A stretch of DNA of 64,000 nt, taken from NCBI RefSeq assembly GCF_001905825.1, contig NZ_LIVV01000005.1, forward strand, positions 512,594 through 576,593, written 5' to 3'. The position numbers and the translations under genes were made by a program. Below are positions 34,635-48,448 of the stretch, in pieces. Origin of the DNA: Streptomyces sp. CB02009. Lineage in GTDB: Bacteria > Actinomycetota > Actinomycetes > Streptomycetales > Streptomycetaceae. Positions within the stretch are counted from its first letter, which is position 1, and every line of letters starts with the position of its first letter. The notes beneath the pieces were generated by a model that searched no databases, was not told the origin of the DNA, and saw nothing but the letters and a program-made list of their open reading frames with translations.

Positions 34635-36202
34635 TTGGCCGCCTCCACTTCTGGCTGGGGGTCCTTCTGCTGGACGTCGGACATGGTGTGCTGCACGGCC
34701 GGGTTGACGACGTCCGTCAGCGGCTTCGGGAAGACCCCGAGGAAGATCAGGACGGCGATCAGCGGGACGACGACCGCGAGTTCACGCACCCGCAGGTCGG
34801 GCAGCTCCCGCACCTCCTCCTTCACCGGCCCGGTCATCGTCCGCTGGTACAGGACGAGGGTGTAGAGCGCGGCGAGGACGATGCCGGTGGTGGCGATGAC
34901 ACCGGCCACCGGGTAGCGGGCGTACGTGCCGACCAGGACGAGGAACTCGCTGACGAACGGGGCGAGTCCGGGCAGCGACAGGGTCGCGAGACCGCCGATG
35001 AGGAAGGTGCCGGCGAGCACCGGGGCGACCTTCTGCACACCGCCGTAGTCGGCGATGAGCCGCGAGCCGCGCCGGGAGATCAGGAAGCCGGCGACGAGCA
35101 TCAGGGCGGCCGTCGAGATGCCGTGGTTGACCATGTAGAGCGTGGCACCGGACTGGCCCTGGGTGGTCATCGCGAAGATGCCCAGGATGATGAAGCCGAA
35201 GTGCGAGATCGACGCGTAGGCGACCAGGCGCTTGATGTCGCGCTGGCCGACGGCGAGCAGCGCCCCGTACACGATGCTGATGAGGGCGAGGACGATGATC
35301 GCCGGGGTGGCCCACTTGCTCGCCTCGGGGAAGAGCCCGAGGCAGAAGCGGAGCATCGCGAAGGTGCCGACCTTGTCGACGACGGCGGTGATGAGGACGG
35401 AGACCGGGGCGGTCGCCTCCCCCATCGCGTTCGGCAGCCAGGTGTGCAGCGGCCAGAGCGGGGCCTTCACCGCGAAGGCGAAGAAGAAGCCGAGGAACAG
35501 CCAGCGTTCCGTGCTGGTCGCCATCTCCAGCGAGCCGTTGGCGCGGGCCTCGGCGATCTCGGTGAGCGAGAAGTTCCCCGCGACCACGTAGAGCCCGATG
35601 ACGGCGGCCAGCATGATGAGGCCGCCGACCAGGTTGTAGAGGAGGAACTTGACGGCCGCGTACGAGCGCTGGGCCGCCGCGTTCTCGTCGGAGCCCGCGT
35701 GGGCGCGGTCGCCGAAGCCGCCGATGAGGAAGTACATCGGGATGAGCATGGCTTCGAACAGGATGTAGAAGAGGAAGACGTCGGTGGCCTCGAAGGAGAG
35801 GATCACCATCGCCTCGACCATGAGGATCAGGGCGAAGAAGCCCTGGGTCGGGCGCCACCGCTTGGAGGAGGTCTCCAGCGGGTCGGCGTCGTGCCAGCCG
35901 GCCAGGATGATGAACGGGATCAGCAGCGCGGTCAGCGCGATGAGCGCGACCCCGATGCCGTCGACCCCGAGCTCGTAGCGGACGCCGAAGTCCTTGATCC
36001 AGGAGTGCGACTCGGTCAGCTGGTACCGCTCGCCGCCGGGCTCGAACCGTACGAAGACGACGGCGGCGAGCGCGAGCGTGGCGAGCGAGACGAGCAGCGC
36101 CAGCCACTTGGCGGCGGTGCGGCGGGCGGCGGGGACGGCGGCGGTGAGGATCGCACCGACCGCCGGAACCGCTGCCGTCACCGTAAGGAGCGGGAAGGAC
36201 AT
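34631..36202 (-). CDS. nuoM: NADH-quinone oxidoreductase subunit M
   Basis: Antiporter-like membrane subunit (523 aa) that contributes a proton channel to complex I. Diagnostic segments: KAPLWPLHTWLPNAMGEATAP and RDIKRLVAYASISHFGFI. ATG 36202 lies 5 bases after the nuoL stop; the longer open frame upstream belongs to nuoL in another frame. Confidence 0.96.
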   Translation of the reverse strand: MSFPLLTVTAAVPAVGAILTAAVPAARRTAAKWLALLVSLATLALAAVVFVRFEPGGERYQLTESHSWIKDFGVRYELGVDGIGVALIALTALLIPFIILAGWHDADPLETSSKRWRPTQGFFALILMVEAMVILSFEATDVFLFYILFEAMLIPMYFLIGGFGDRAHAGSDENAAAQRSYAAVKFLLYNLVGGLIMLAAVIGLYVVAGNFSLTEIAEARANGSLEMATSTERWLFLGFFFAFAVKAPLWPLHTWLPNAMGEATAPVSVLITAVVDKVGTFAMLRFCLGLFPEASKWATPAIIVLALISIVYGALLAVGQRDIKRLVAYASISHFGFIILGIFAMTTQGQSGATLYMVNHGISTAALMLVAGFLISRRGSRLIADYGGVQKVAPVLAGTFLIGGLATLSLPGLAPFVSEFLVLVGTYARYPVAGVIATTGIVLAALYTLVLYQRTMTGPVKEEVRELPDLRVRELAVVVPLIAVLIFLGVFPKPLTDVVNPAVQHTMSDVQQKDPQPEVEAAK

Positions 36203-36207
36203 GGGAG

Positions 36208-38100
36208 TTACACCGCCCTCATCAGCAGGGTCGCGGCGATCAGCACCGCCGTACCTCCGAACATGGAGACCGCGTACGAGCGGGCGTAGCCGTTCTGGAG
36301 CTTGCGCAGCCGGCCGGAGAGTCCTCCGACGGAGGCCGCGGTGCCGTTGACCACGCCGTCGACCAGGGTGTGGTCGACGTAGACGAGCGAGCGGGTCAGG
36401 TGGGTGCCGCCGCGGACGAAGACGGCGTGGTTGAGGTCGTCCTGGAGGAGGTCGCGGCGGGCGGCCCGGGTGAGGAGCGAGCCGCGCGGGGCGACGACCG
36501 GGACGGGCTTGCGACCGTACTGGACGTACGCGAGGCCGACACCGATCACCATGACGGCGACGGTGGCGGTGGTGACGGCGGCGGCGCTGAGCGGCGAGTG
36601 GCCGTGCTCGAAGCCGGTGACCGGCTCCAGCCATTCGACGAACCCGGCGAACTCGAAGAACGCGCCCGCGGCGACGGAGCCGACGGCGAGCAGGACCATG
36701 GGGATGACCATGGACTTGGGCGACTCGTGCGGGTGCGGCGGGTTGCCGTTCTCGTCGTTCTCCCAGCGCTTCTCGCCGAAGAAGGTCATCAGCATCACGC
36801 GGGTCATGTAGTACGCGGTGATGGCCGCGCCGAGCAGGGTGACCGCGCCGAGGATCCAGCCCTCGGTGCCGCCCTTGGCGAAGGCCGCCTCGATGATCTT
36901 GTCCTTGGAGAAGAAGCCGGACAGGCCGGGGAAGCCGATGATCGCGAGGTAGCCGAGGCCGAAGGTGACGAAGGTGACCGGCATGTACTTCCGCAAGCCG
37001 CCGTACTTCCGCATGTCGACCTCGTCGTTCATGCCGTGCATGACCGAACCGGCGCCGAGGAACAGACCGGCCTTGAAGAAGCCGTGGGTCACCAGGTGCA
37101 TGATCGCGAAGACGTAGCCGATGGGGCCGAGGCCGGCGGCCAGGATCATGTAGCCGATCTGGGACATCGTCGAGCCGGCGAGGGCCTTCTTGATGTCGTC
37201 CTTCGCGCAACCGACGATCGCACCGAAGAGGAGCGTGACCGCACCGACGATGGTGACGACGAGCTGGGCGTCGGGCGCGGCGTTGAAGATGTCGGCGGAG
37301 CGGACGATCAGATAGACACCGGCGGTCACCATCGTGGCCGCGTGGATGAGGGCCGAGACCGGGGTCGGGCCCTCCATCGCGTCCCCGAGCCAGGACTGCA
37401 GCGGCACCTGGGCCGACTTGCCGCAGGCGGCGAGGAGCAGCATCAGGCCGATCGCGGTCAGCGTGCCCTGGCTCGCCTCCCCGGTCGACTCGAGCACCGG
37501 GCCGAAGGCGAAGGTGCCGAAGGTGGTGAACATGATCATGATGGCGATGGAGAGGCCCATGTCGCCGACCCGGTTGACCAGGAACGCCTTCTTCGCGGCG
37601 GTGGCCGCGCTGGGCTTGTGCTGCCAGAATCCGATCAGGAGGTACGAGGCGAGACCGACGCCCTCCCAGCCGAAGTACAGGAGCAGGTAGTTGTCGGCGA
37701 GGACGAGCAGGAGCATCGCCGCGACGAACAGGTTGAGGTAGCCGAAGAAGCGGCGGCGGCGCTCGTCGTGCTCCATGTACCCGATGGAGTACACGTGGAT
37801 GAGCGTGCCGACGCCGCTGATCAGCAGGACGAAGGTCATCGACAGCTGGTCGAGCTGGAAGGCCATGTCCGCCTGGAAGCCCTCGACGGGGATCCAGGTG
37901 TAGAGCCGCTGGTGCAGGGCCCGGTCGTCGGCGCTCCTGCCGAGCATGTCGGCGAAGAGCGCGAGGCCGATGGCGAAGGAGGCGCCCGCGAGGAGCGTGC
38001 CGATCCAGTGCCCGACCTTGTCGAGCCGCCGTCCGCCCAGGAGCAGGACGGCCGCGCCGAGCAGGGGTGCCCCGATGAGCAGCGCAATGAGATTTTCCAC
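36208..38100 (-). CDS. nuoL: NADH-quinone oxidoreductase subunit L
   Basis: Largest antiporter-like subunit, carrying the long lateral helix of complex I (630 aa). [51 protein letters not shown]-type core and [18 protein letters not shown] are present. GTG 38100 follows GAGGGG; 10 bases separate it from nuoK. Confidence 0.96.
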   Translation of the reverse strand: MENLIALLIGAPLLGAAVLLLGGRRLDKVGHWIGTLLAGASFAIGLALFADMLGRSADDRALHQRLYTWIPVEGFQADMAFQLDQLSMTFVLLISGVGTLIHVYSIGYMEHDERRRRFFGYLNLFVAAMLLLVLADNYLLLYFGWEGVGLASYLLIGFWQHKPSAATAAKKAFLVNRVGDMGLSIAIMIMFTTFGTFAFGPVLESTGEASQGTLTAIGLMLLLAACGKSAQVPLQSWLGDAMEGPTPVSALIHAATMVTAGVYLIVRSADIFNAAPDAQLVVTIVGAVTLLFGAIVGCAKDDIKKALAGSTMSQIGYMILAAGLGPIGYVFAIMHLVTHGFFKAGLFLGAGSVMHGMNDEVDMRKYGGLRKYMPVTFVTFGLGYLAIIGFPGLSGFFSKDKIIEAAFAKGGTEGWILGAVTLLGAAITAYYMTRVMLMTFFGEKRWENDENGNPPHPHESPKSMVIPMVLLAVGSVAAGAFFEFAGFVEWLEPVTGFEHGHSPLSAAAVTTATVAVMVIGVGLAYVQYGRKPVPVVAPRGSLLTRAARRDLLQDDLNHAVFVRGGTHLTRSLVYVDHTLVDGVVNGTAASVGGLSGRLRKLQNGYARSYAVSMFGGTAVLIAATLLMRAV

Positions 38101-38110
38101 GGTCAGCCCC

Positions 38111-38410
38111 TCACAGCTTCATCAGGCTGGCGTCGTCGACCGAGGCCGAGTGGCGGGCACGGAAGACGGACACGATGATCGCGAGCCCGACGACGACCTC
38201 CGCGGCGGCCACGACCATCGTGAAGAACGCGATGATCTGGCCGTCGAGGTTTCCGTGCATGCGGGAGAAGGTGACGAACGCGAGGTTGCAGGCGTTGAGC
38301 ATGAGCTCCACGCACATGAAGACCACGATCGCGTTGCGCCGGATCAGGACCCCGGCCGCACCGATGGTGAACAGCAGCGCGGCGAGGTACAGGTAGTTGA
38401 CGGGATTCAC
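38111..38410 (-). CDS. nuoK: NADH-quinone oxidoreductase subunit K
   Basis: Small three-helix membrane subunit (99 aa) with the conserved acidic [17 protein letters not shown] and [11 protein letters not shown] helices that take part in proton transfer. GTG start overlaps nuoJ by 4 bases. Confidence 0.96.
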   Translation of the reverse strand: MNPVNYLYLAALLFTIGAAGVLIRRNAIVVFMCVELMLNACNLAFVTFSRMHGNLDGQIIAFFTMVVAAAEVVVGLAIIVSVFRARHSASVDDASLMKL

Positions 38411-39231
38411 CGGGTGGCCTCCTCTTCGTCCCGGTCCCGGCCGAGCCGCTCCTCGGAGCGCTGCTCCAGGGCCTTGAGGTCGGCGAGGGCCTCGGTGGAC
38501 ACGTCCCGGATCTGGCCCCGCTTGCGCAGGGTCTGCATGACGGTGAGCTCCGCGGGCGTGCCGTCGGGCAGCAGACCGGCGATGTCCACGGCGTTGTGCC
38601 GGGCGTAGACGCCGGGCGCGGGCAGCGGCGGCACGTGCGTGCCCTCGCGTACGCGCTGCTCGGAGAGTTCGCGCTGGGTGGCGGCCCGCTCGGTGCGCTC
38701 GCGGTGGGTGAGCACCATCGCGCCGACGGCGGCGGTGATGAGGAGCGCGCCGGTGATCTCGAAGGCGAAGACGTACTTGGTGAAGATGAGGGCGGCGAGG
38801 CCCTCGACGTTCCCGCCGCGGGCGCTGTTGGCGGCGCCCAGTCCGGCGAACTCCTTCAGCGAGGCGTTGCCGATGCCGGCGGCGAGCAGGATGCCGAAGC
38901 CGAGGCCGCAGGCGACGGCCCACCAGCGCTGGCCCTTGATGGTCTCCTTCAGCGAGTCCGCGGCCGTGACACCGACCAGCATGACGACGAAGAGGAAGAG
39001 CATCATGATCGCGCCGGTGTAGACGACGATCTGGACGATGCCGAGGAAGTACGCCCCGTTGGCCAGGTAGAAGACCGCCAGGATGATCATGGTTCCGGCG
39101 AGGCAGAGCGCCGAGTGCACGGCCCGCCGCATCAGGATCGTGCAGAGGGCGCCGACGACGGCGACGGTGCCGAGGACCCAGAACTGGACGGCCTCACCGG
39201 ACGAGGTGGTGTAGGCGGCGAGGTTGCTCAT
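38407..39231 (-). CDS. nuoJ: NADH-quinone oxidoreductase subunit J, long form
   Basis: Five-helix membrane subunit of complex I with [20 protein letters not shown]. At 274 residues it is about 100 longer than the E. coli subunit: residues from about 175 form a charged cytoplasmic tail rich in Arg and Glu ([17 protein letters not shown]), a form seen in actinobacteria. ATG 39231 overlaps the nuoI stop by 4 bases. Confidence 0.95.
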   Translation of the reverse strand: MSNLAAYTTSSGEAVQFWVLGTVAVVGALCTILMRRAVHSALCLAGTMIILAVFYLANGAYFLGIVQIVVYTGAIMMLFLFVVMLVGVTAADSLKETIKGQRWWAVACGLGFGILLAAGIGNASLKEFAGLGAANSARGGNVEGLAALIFTKYVFAFEITGALLITAAVGAMVLTHRERTERAATQRELSEQRVREGTHVPPLPAPGVYARHNAVDIAGLLPDGTPAELTVMQTLRKRGQIRDVSTEALADLKALEQRSEERLGRDRDEEEATR

Positions 39232-39806
39232 GCGTCCGCCCCCTCCGGCTCGTCCTTCTCGCCCTTGGACACGGCGACCTGGCGGACGGTGCCGGGCGCG
39301 GCCCCTTCGACGAGGCCCAGGTAGTAGTCCTGCTCCGTCATGCCGGGGAAGATCGCGTGCGGCGAGTCGACCATGGTGTCCTCGAGGCCCGCGAGCAGCT
39401 GCTCCTTGGTGTAGATCAGGTTCTCGCGGGAGGAGTCGGCCAGTTCGAACTCGTTGGTCATCGTCAGCGCCCGGGTGGGGCAGGCCTCGATGCAGAGTCC
39501 GCAGAGGATGCAGCGGGCGTAGTTGATCTGGTAGACGCGGCCGTACCGCTCGCCCGGGGAGTAGCGCTCCTCTTCCGTGTTGTCCGCGCCCTCGACGTAG
39601 ATCGCGTCGGCGGGACAGGCCCAGGCGCACAGCTCGCAGCCGACGCACTTCTCCAGACCGTCGGGGTGACGGTTGAGCTGGTGCCGGCCGTGGAAGCGGG
39701 GCGCCGTCGTCTTCGGCTGCTCCGGGTACTGCTCGGTCAGCCGCTTCTTGAACATGGCCTTGAAGGTCACGCCGAAGCCGGCCACCGGATTCTGGAAATC
39801 AGACAC
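39228..39806 (-). CDS. nuoI: NADH-quinone oxidoreductase subunit I
   Basis: Peripheral-arm subunit (192 aa) carrying two 4Fe-4S clusters (N6a/N6b): [16 protein letters not shown] and [19 protein letters not shown] 39806 is favoured by AAGGAG at 8 bases, with an 8-base overlap with nuoH; an in-frame ATG at 39827 has no ribosome site. Confidence 0.95.
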   Translation of the reverse strand: MSDFQNPVAGFGVTFKAMFKKRLTEQYPEQPKTTAPRFHGRHQLNRHPDGLEKCVGCELCAWACPADAIYVEGADNTEEERYSPGERYGRVYQINYARCILCGLCIEACPTRALTMTNEFELADSSRENLIYTKEQLLAGLEDTMVDSPHAIFPGMTEQDYYLGLVEGAAPGTVRQVAVSKGEKDEPEGADA

Positions 39807-41160
39807 CGTCCGTCTCCTTTCCCTCACTCGCAGGAGCTGTATCGGGGGCGCCGCTGGCCACGAGGTCCCGGTCCTGCCGCGGCCTGCGCCGGGGCACGGG
39901 CGGCAGGGACTGTCCGGGCTTGGGCGGTACGGGGAAGCCTCCGGCCATCGGGTCGAAGGAGCGGGTGCCCTCCGGTGCGGGAGCCGCGGCCTTCGCCTTC
40001 CGGTCGCGGAACACGTCGACCACGAAGGAGAGCAGCAGCAGTCCGAGGACGGCTCCGGCCACGTACAGGACGATGTTGCCGAAGGCGATGTTCTCGTTCC
40101 GCAGCGCCCGGACGGTGGCGACCAGCATCAGCCAGACCACGGAGACCGGGATGAGGACCTTCCAGCCGAGCTTCATCAGCTGGTCGTAGCGGACGCGGGG
40201 CAGCGTGCCGCGGAGCCAGATGAAGAAGAAGAGCAGCAGCTGCACCTTGATGACGAACCAGAGCATCGGCCACCAGCCGTGGTTCGCGCCCTCCCAGAAG
40301 GTGGAGACCGGGTACGGGGCCCGCCAGCCGCCCAGGAAGAGCGTCACCGACACGGCCGAGACCGTCACCATGTTCACGTACTCGGCGAGCATGAACAGCG
40401 CGAACTTGATGGACGAGTACTCGGTGTTGAAGCCGCCGACGAGGTCGCCCTCGGACTCCGGCATGTCGAACGGGGCGCGGTTCGTCTCACCGACCATCGT
40501 GACGATGTAGATGATGAACGAGACCGGCAGCAGGATCACGAACCAGCGGTCCGCCTGCGCCTCGACGATCGCCGAGGTCGACATCGACCCCGAGTAGAGG
40601 AAGACGGAGGCGAAGGCCGCGCCCATGGCGATCTCGTACGAGATCATCTGCGCGCAGGAGCGCAGACCGCCGAGCAGCGGGTACGTGGAGCCGGACGACC
40701 AGCCGGCGAGGACGATGCCGTAGATGCCGACGGAGGCGACCGCGAGGACGTACAGCATCGCGATCGGCAGGTCGGTGAGCTGCATCGAGGTGCGCTGGCC
40801 GAAGATCGACACCTCGTTGCCGGCCGGGCCGAAGGGGATCACGGCGATCGCCATGAACGCCGGGATGGCGGCGATGATCGGGGCGAGGACGTAGACGACC
40901 TTGTCGGCCTTCTTGACGATCACGTCCTCCTTGAGCATCAGCTTGACGCCGTCCGCGAGGGACTGGAGGAGGCCCCAGGGGCCGTGCCGGTTGGGGCCGA
41001 TGCGCAGCTGCATCCAGGCGACGACCTTGCGTTCCCACACGATGGAGAACAGCACGGTGACCATCAGGAAGGCGAAGCAGAAGACGGCCTTGATCAGGAC
41101 GAGCCACCAGGGGTCCGTACCGAACATGGACAGGTCTTCGGCGGCGAGCGGCGTGGTCAT
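39799..41160 (-). CDS. nuoH: NADH-quinone oxidoreductase subunit H
   Basis: Membrane subunit next to the quinone site (453 aa). [23 protein letters not shown] and [23 protein letters not shown] form the conserved loops. A hydrophilic C-terminal tail of about 50 residues extends beyond the usual length. ATG start overlaps nuoG by 4 bases. Confidence 0.96.
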   Translation of the reverse strand: MTTPLAAEDLSMFGTDPWWLVLIKAVFCFAFLMVTVLFSIVWERKVVAWMQLRIGPNRHGPWGLLQSLADGVKLMLKEDVIVKKADKVVYVLAPIIAAIPAFMAIAVIPFGPAGNEVSIFGQRTSMQLTDLPIAMLYVLAVASVGIYGIVLAGWSSGSTYPLLGGLRSCAQMISYEIAMGAAFASVFLYSGSMSTSAIVEAQADRWFVILLPVSFIIYIVTMVGETNRAPFDMPESEGDLVGGFNTEYSSIKFALFMLAEYVNMVTVSAVSVTLFLGGWRAPYPVSTFWEGANHGWWPMLWFVIKVQLLLFFFIWLRGTLPRVRYDQLMKLGWKVLIPVSVVWLMLVATVRALRNENIAFGNIVLYVAGAVLGLLLLSFVVDVFRDRKAKAAAPAPEGTRSFDPMAGGFPVPPKPGQSLPPVPRRRPRQDRDLVASGAPDTAPASEGKETDGV

Positions 41161-43651
41161 GCCTGCACCTCCGTGGCATCGACGGGGCTCGGGGTCGCCG
41201 GGCCGATGCGGACCAGGTCGCCGGGGTGGGCGCCGGTGTCGGAGAGGACACCGCGCCCGGCCGAGTTCAGCGGGAGCCAGACGACGCGGTCGGGCATCTC
41301 GGTGACCTGGAGCGGGAAGGCGACGGAGCCCGCGGGGCCGGTGACTTCGAGGGTGTCGCCGTCCTTGACGCCGGTGTCGGCGGCGGTGGCGGCGGAGAGC
41401 CGGGCGACGGCCGCGTGCCGGGTGCCCGCGAGGGCGGTGTCGCCCTCCTGGAGCCGGCCGAGGTCGAGGAGCATCCGGTGTCCGGCGAGGACGGCCTCGC
41501 CGTCGCCGGGCCGGGGTGCCGCCTGGCCGGGTTCGACGGGCTCGGAGGCCCGCTCCTCCGTCCAGCCGCCGAGCCGGTCGAGTTCCCGGCGTACGGCCCT
41601 GAGGTCGGGCAGCGCCAGGTGGGCGTCGAGGGCGTCGGCGAGCATGTGGAGCACGCGCGCGTCGGCCGGGGCCAGCGGCCGGGTCATCTGCTCGGGCTTC
41701 AGCGCGGCCTCGAACATCCGGGCCCTGCCTTCCCAGTTGAGGAAGGTGCCGGGCTTCTCGGCGACGGCGGCGACCGGGAGGACGACGTCGGCGCGTGCGG
41801 TGACCTCGCTGGGCCGCAGCTCCAGGGAGACGACGAAGGCCGCGTCGAGTGCCTCGCGCGCGCGGGCCGGGTCCGGGAGGTCGGAGACCTCGACGGCGCC
41901 GACGAGCAGGGCGGCGAGTTCACCGGTGGCGGCGGCCTCGACGATCTGGCCGGTGTCGCGGCCGTAGCCGTGCGGGAGTTCGCGGACGCCCCAGGCGGCG
42001 GCGACCTCCTCACGCGCGCGCGGGTGGGTGGCGGGCCGGCCGCCGGGCAGCAGCGCGGGGAGCGCTCCGGCCTCGACGGCTCCGCGTTCGCCGGAGCGGC
42101 GCGGGATCCACACGAGCCGGGCGCCGGTGGCGGCGGAGGCGCGCAGGGCGGCGGTCAGGGCGCCGGGGACGCCGGCGAGGCGTTCGCCGACGACGAGGAC
42201 CGCGCCGTCCTGGCGGAGGGCCTCGGCGGCGGCGGGTCCGTCGCCTTCGAGGCCGACCCGGGAGGTGAGCGCGTCGAGCCACTCGGTCTCGGTGCCGGGG
42301 GCGGCGGGCAGCAGCGTGCCGCCCGCCTTCTCCAGGCCGCGGGTGGCGAAGGCGGCGACCGCGTAGGTCTTCTGGCCGTGCTTGCGCCAGGCCTTGCGGA
42401 GCCGCAGGAAGACGCCGGGGGCTTCCTCCTCGGCCTCCAGGCCGACGAGGAGGACGGCCGGGGCGGCTTCGAGCGAGGTGTACGTGACGCCCGTGCCGTC
42501 CAGGTCCCGGCCGCGTCCGGCGACGGCGGAGGCCAGGAAGTCGGCCTCCTCGCCGGAGTGGATCCGGGCCCGGAAGTCGATGTCGTTGGTGTCGAGGGCG
42601 ACCCGGGCGAACTTGGCGTACGCGTAGGAGTCCTCGACGGTCAGCCTGCCGCCGGCCAGGACGCCGGTGCGGCCGCGGACGAGTCCGCGGGCGGCCGCCT
42701 CCAGGGCCTCGGGCCAGGACGCGGGCTCCAGTTCACCGGTGTCGGCGTCGCGGACCAGCGGGGTGGTGAGCCGGTCGCGCTGCTGGGCGTAGCGGAAGCC
42801 GAAGCGGCCCTTGTCGCAGATCCACTCCTCGTTGACCTCCGGGTCGTCGGCGGCGAGCCGCCGCATGACCTTGCCGCGCCGGTGATCGGTGCGGGTGGCG
42901 CAGCCGCCGGCGCACTGCTCGCACACGGACGGCGAGGAGACGAGGTCGAAGGGGCGGGAGCGGAAGCGGTAGGCGGCCGAGGTGAGGGCGCCGACCGGGC
43001 AGATCTGGATGGTGTTGCCGGAGAAGTACGACTCGAAGGGGTCGCCCTCGCCGGTGCCGACCTGCTGGAGGGCGCCACGCTCGATGAGTTCGATCATCGG
43101 GTCGCCGGCGACCTGGTTGGAGAAGCGGGTGCAGCGGGCGCACAGGACGCAGCGCTCGCGGTCGAGCAGCACCTGGGTGGAGATCGGGACCGGCTTCTCG
43201 TAGGTGCGCTTGACGCCCTCGAAGCGGGACTCGGACTGCCCGTGGGACATGGCCTGGTTCTGCAGGGGGCACTCGCCGCCCTTGTCGCAGACCGGGCAGT
43301 CCAGCGGGTGGTTGACGAGCAGCAGCTCCATCACACCGTGCTGGGCCTTCTCGGCGACGGGGCTGGTCAGCTGCGACTTCACCACCATGCCGTCGGTGCA
43401 GGTGATGGTGCAGGACGCCATCGGCTTGCGCTGGCCCTCGACCTCGACGATGCACTGGCGGCAGGCGCCGGCGGGGTCGAGGAGCGGGTGGTCGCAGAAG
43501 CGCGGGATCTCGATGCCGAGCTGTTCGGCGGCGCGGATCACCAGGGTCCCCTTGGGGACGGAGATCTCGACGCCGTCGATCGTCAGCGAGACGAGATCTT
43601 CCGGTGGTACGGCCGGGCTGCCGCCGCCGGCGGGCTGGGGCGTGGTGACGG

Positions 43652-43655
<4 letters not shown>
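41157..43655 (-). CDS. nuoG: NADH-quinone oxidoreductase subunit G
   Basis: Large iron-sulfur subunit (832 aa). N-terminal 2Fe-2S ligands lie in [16 protein letters not shown], then the His/Cys cluster [17 protein letters not shown] and the 4Fe-4S motifs [13 protein letters not shown] with CPVGALTS. After these, CEQCAGGC followed by a fourth Cys in WICDKG fits the extra N7 cluster found in some bacteria. The C-terminal molybdopterin-oxidoreductase-like region is degenerate, as in all complex I. ATG overlaps nuoF by 4 bases. Confidence 0.95.
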
Positions 43656-45000
<1,345 letters not shown>

Positions 45001-45001
<1 letters not shown>

Positions 45002-45741
45002 CACTCCCCCTCCTGACCGGAGGTCTCACCACGCGGGTGGACGATTCGGTGGTGCGGCTGCTCACCCTTGGCGAGCCGGAGTCCCACGAGCGAGGCGGGG
45101 CCGGCGCCGCCGGTGGCCTCGACGGCGCCGGGGCGCTCGTCGGGGAACCCGGCGAGGATGCGGGCGGTCTCCTTGAACGTGCAGATCGGGGCGCCGCGGG
45201 TGGGTTCGACGGTCCGGCCGGCCCGCAGGTCGTCGACCATGCGCTTGGCGGACTCGGGGGTCTGGTTGTCGAAGAACTCCCAGTTGACCATCACCACGGG
45301 GGCGAAGTCGCAGGCCGCGTTGCACTCGATGTGCTCAAGTGTGATCTTGCCGTCGTCGGTGGTCTCGTTGTTGCCGACGGCGAGGTGCTCCTTGAGCTCC
45401 TCGAAGATGGCGTCGCCGCCCATGACCGCGCAGAGCGTGTTCGTACAGACGCCGACCTGGTAGTCACCGGAGGGCTTGCGCCGGTACATCGTGTAGAAGG
45501 TGGCGACCGCGGTGACCTCGGCGGTGGTCAGGCCGAGGGTCTCGGCGCAGAACGCCATGCCGGTGCGGGTGACATGGCCCTCCTCCGCCTGCACGAGGTG
45601 CAGCAACGGCAGGAGCGCGGAGCGGGAGTCCGGGTAGCGGTCGACGATCGCCCGCGCGTCCTCGGTCAGACGGGCGTGGACCTCGGCCGGGTACGCGGGG
45701 GCGGGGAGCTGGGGCATGCCCAGACTGATCTGGTCGGTCAT
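45001..45741 (-). CDS. nuoE: NADH-quinone oxidoreductase subunit E
   Basis: Thioredoxin-like subunit with a 2Fe-2S cluster: [14 protein letters not shown] and [15 protein letters not shown] supply the four Cys ligands. At 246 residues it has an extra C-terminal tail of about 50 residues (after GFPDERPG) beyond the family core. ATG 45741 overlaps the nuoD stop by 4 bases. Confidence 0.95.
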
Positions 45742-47060
45742 CGGTCGACGCCTCCCATCACGGGGTCGATGGAGGCGACGGCGACGATGACGTCGGCGAC
45801 CTGGCCGCCCTCGCACATCGCGGCCATGGCCTGGAGGTTGGTGAAGGACGGGTCGCGGAAGTGGACCCGGAAGGGGCGGGTGCCGCCGTCGGAGACGACG
45901 TGCACGCCGAGCTCGCCCTTGGGCGACTCGACGGCCGCGTAGGCCTGCCCGGCCGGGACCCGGAAGCCTTCGGTGACCAGCTTGAAGTGGTGGATCAGGG
46001 CCTCCATGGAGGTGCCCATGATCTTCGCGATGTGGTCCATCGAGTTGCCGAGGCCGTCGACGCCGAGCGCGAGCTGCGCGGGCCAGGCGATCTTCTTGTC
46101 GCCGACCATGACGGGACCCGGCTCCAGCCGGTCGAGGCACTGCTCGACGATCCGGAGGGACTGCCGCATCTCCTCCAGGCGGACGAGGAAGCGTCCGTAG
46201 GAGTCGCAGGTGTCGGCGGTGGGGACCTCGAAGTCGTAGTCCTCGTAGCCGCAGTACGGGTCGGTCTTGCGCAGGTCGTGCGGGAGGCCCGCCGAGCGCA
46301 GGATCGGTCCGGTGGCGCCGAGCGCCATGCAGCCGGTGAGGTCGAGGTAACCGACGTCCTGCATGCGGGCCTTGAAGATGGGGTTGCCGGTGGCGAGCTT
46401 GTCGTACTCCGGCAGGTTCTTCTTCATGGTCTTCACGAACTCGCGCACGGCGTCGACGGCGCCGGGCGGCAGGTCCTGGGCGAGGCCGCCGGGGCGGATG
46501 AACGCGTGGTTCATGCGCAGGCCGGTGATCAGCTCGTAGAGGTCCAGGATCATCTCGCGGTCCCGGAAGCCGTAGATCATGATCGTGGTGGCGCCGAGCT
46601 CCATGCCGCCGGTGGCGATGCACACCAGGTGGGAGGAGAGCCGGTTGAGCTCCATCAGCAGGACGCGGATGACGCTGGCCCGGTCCGGGATCTGGTCGGT
46701 GATGCCGAGCAGCTTCTCCACGCCGAGGCAGTACGCCGTCTCGTTGTAGAACGAGGTGAGGTAGTCCATGCGCGTGACGAAGGTGGTGCCCTGCGTCCAG
46801 GTCCGGAACTCGAGGTTCTTCTCGATGCCGGTGTGGAGGTAGCCGATGCCGCAGCGGGCCTCGGTGACGGTCTCGCCGTCGATCTCCAGGATGAGCCGCA
46901 GCACGCCGTGGGTGGACGGGTGCTGGGGGCCCATGTTGACGATGATGCGCTCGTCGTCGGCCTTGGCGGCGGACTGGACGACCTCTTCCCAGTCGCCACC
47001 GGTCACCGTGTAGACGGCGCCTTCTGTCGTCTCTCGGGGAGACGCGTGGGAAGTGCTCAC
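45738..47060 (-). CDS. nuoD: NADH-quinone oxidoreductase subunit D
   Basis: 49-kDa-type subunit that forms the quinone pocket with NuoB (440 aa). [23 protein letters not shown] near the N terminus carries the quinone-site His; [21 protein letters not shown] is near the end. GTG 47060 overlaps the nuoC stop by 4 bases; the longer open frame upstream is a shadow of nuoC. Confidence 0.96.
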   Translation of the reverse strand: MSTSHASPRETTEGAVYTVTGGDWEEVVQSAAKADDERIIVNMGPQHPSTHGVLRLILEIDGETVTEARCGIGYLHTGIEKNLEFRTWTQGTTFVTRMDYLTSFYNETAYCLGVEKLLGITDQIPDRASVIRVLLMELNRLSSHLVCIATGGMELGATTIMIYGFRDREMILDLYELITGLRMNHAFIRPGGLAQDLPPGAVDAVREFVKTMKKNLPEYDKLATGNPIFKARMQDVGYLDLTGCMALGATGPILRSAGLPHDLRKTDPYCGYEDYDFEVPTADTCDSYGRFLVRLEEMRQSLRIVEQCLDRLEPGPVMVGDKKIAWPAQLALGVDGLGNSMDHIAKIMGTSMEALIHHFKLVTEGFRVPAGQAYAAVESPKGELGVHVVSDGGTRPFRVHFRDPSFTNLQAMAAMCEGGQVADVIVAVASIDPVMGGVDR

Positions 47061-47788
47061 GAGTACGACCTCCGCTGGTCCGGAGCCGGGATCTGGGCGC
47101 CCTTGTACTCGATGGCGATGCCGCCGAGCGGGTAGTCCTTGCGCTGCGGGTGACCCTGCCAGTCGTCCGGCATCATGATCCGGGTGAGGGCGGGGTGGCC
47201 GTCGAAGACGATGCCGAAGAAGTCGTACGTCTCGCGCTCGTGCCAGTCGTTCGTCGGGTAGACCGCGACGAGCGACGGCAGGTGCGGGTCGGTGTCCGGG
47301 GCGGACGTCTCCACGCGGATCAGCCGGCCGTGGGTGAGCGAGCGCAGGTGGTAGACGGCGTGCAGCTCGCGGCCCTTGTCCCCCGGGTAGTGGACGCCCG
47401 AGACGCCGGTGCAGAGCTCGAAGCGGAGCGCCGGGTCGTCGCGGAGCGTCCGGGCGACACGGACGAGGTGCTCCCGCTCGATGTGGAAGGTGAGCTCGCC
47501 GCGGTCGACGACGGTCTTCTCGATGGCGTTCTCCGGGAGCAGCCCCTGCTCCTCCAGCGCGCCTTCCAGTTCGTCCGCGACCTCGTCGAACCAGCCGCCG
47601 TAGGGACGGGAGGCCGGTCCGGGGAGCCGGATCGAGCGGACGAGTCCGCCGTAGCCGGAGGTGTCGCCGCCGTTGTTCGCGCCGAACATGCCGCGCTGGA
47701 CGCGGACCTCCTCGCCGTGGTCCCCGCGCTGCCCCGGCAGGTTCTGCGCGCTGAGGTCCTTCTCGGGATTGGGTGTCTCGTCGCTCAC
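47057..47788 (-). CDS. nuoC: NADH-quinone oxidoreductase subunit C
   Basis: 30-kDa-type peripheral subunit (243 aa): [23 protein letters not shown] and [21 protein letters not shown] are diagnostic. A 50-residue hydrophilic N-terminal extension precedes the core. GTG 47788 lies 88 bases after nuoB, the largest gap in the operon. Confidence 0.95.
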   Translation of the reverse strand: MSDETPNPEKDLSAQNLPGQRGDHGEEVRVQRGMFGANNGGDTSGYGGLVRSIRLPGPASRPYGGWFDEVADELEGALEEQGLLPENAIEKTVVDRGELTFHIEREHLVRVARTLRDDPALRFELCTGVSGVHYPGDKGRELHAVYHLRSLTHGRLIRVETSAPDTDPHLPSLVAVYPTNDWHERETYDFFGIVFDGHPALTRIMMPDDWQGHPQRKDYPLGGIAIEYKGAQIPAPDQRRSYS

Positions 47789-47876
47789 TGTGCTGAACCG
47801 TTCCCTTCTCCGCCCGCACGGCGCAGAGGTGCCGGCTTCGTCGCTGTCTGCGGCCCGGCGGCCGCGCGTGCGTCGG

Positions 47877-48431
47877 TCACCTCAGCAGACCCTTCAGTTC
47901 AATGGTCGGCAGCGCCTTGAGCGCCGCCTCCTCCGCCTCCCGGGCCGCCTCCTCGGCGTTCACGCCGAGCTTGGAGTCCTGGATCTTCTGGTGGAGCTTG
48001 AGGATCGCGTCGAGCAGCATCTCCGGGCGCGGCGGGCAGCCGGGCAGGTAGATGTCGACCGGCACGATGTGGTCGACGCCCTGGACGATCGCGTAGTTGT
48101 TGAACATGCCGCCCGAGGAGGCGCAGACGCCCATGGAGATCACCCACTTGGGGTTGGGCATCTGGTCGTAGACCTGCCTCAGGACCGGCGCCATCTTCTG
48201 GCTGACCCGGCCGGCCACGATCATCAGGTCGGCCTGCCGCGGCGAGCCGCGGAAGACCTCCATGCCGAAGCGGGCCAGGTCGTACCGGCCGGCTCCGGTG
48301 GTCATCATCTCGATGGCGCAGCAGGCGAGGCCGAAGGTCGCGGGGAACACGGACGCCTTGCGCACCCAGCCCGCGGCCTGTTCGACCGTCGTCAGCAGAA
48401 AGCCGCTCGGGAGTTTCTCTTCGAGTCCCAT
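47877..48431 (-). CDS. nuoB: NADH-quinone oxidoreductase subunit B
   Basis: Carries the terminal 4Fe-4S cluster N2 that reduces the quinone (184 aa). Ligands: the paired Cys in [10 protein letters not shown], Cys in [10 protein letters not shown] and Cys in [10 protein letters not shown]. The last 40 residues are an Ala/Glu-rich helix. ATG 48431, 17 bases after nuoA. Confidence 0.96.
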   Translation of the reverse strand: MGLEEKLPSGFLLTTVEQAAGWVRKASVFPATFGLACCAIEMMTTGAGRYDLARFGMEVFRGSPRQADLMIVAGRVSQKMAPVLRQVYDQMPNPKWVISMGVCASSGGMFNNYAIVQGVDHIVPVDIYLPGCPPRPEMLLDAILKLHQKIQDSKLGVNAEEAAREAEEAALKALPTIELKGLLR

Positions 48432-48448
48432 AGGTGCCCCTCAGCCCC

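Noticed and set aside
32802-38178. Long plus-strand frames opposite nuoN, nuoM and nuoL
   Set aside because: Low-complexity Glu/Asp/Gly/Arg translations, typical shadows of hydrophobic membrane-protein genes at high GC.
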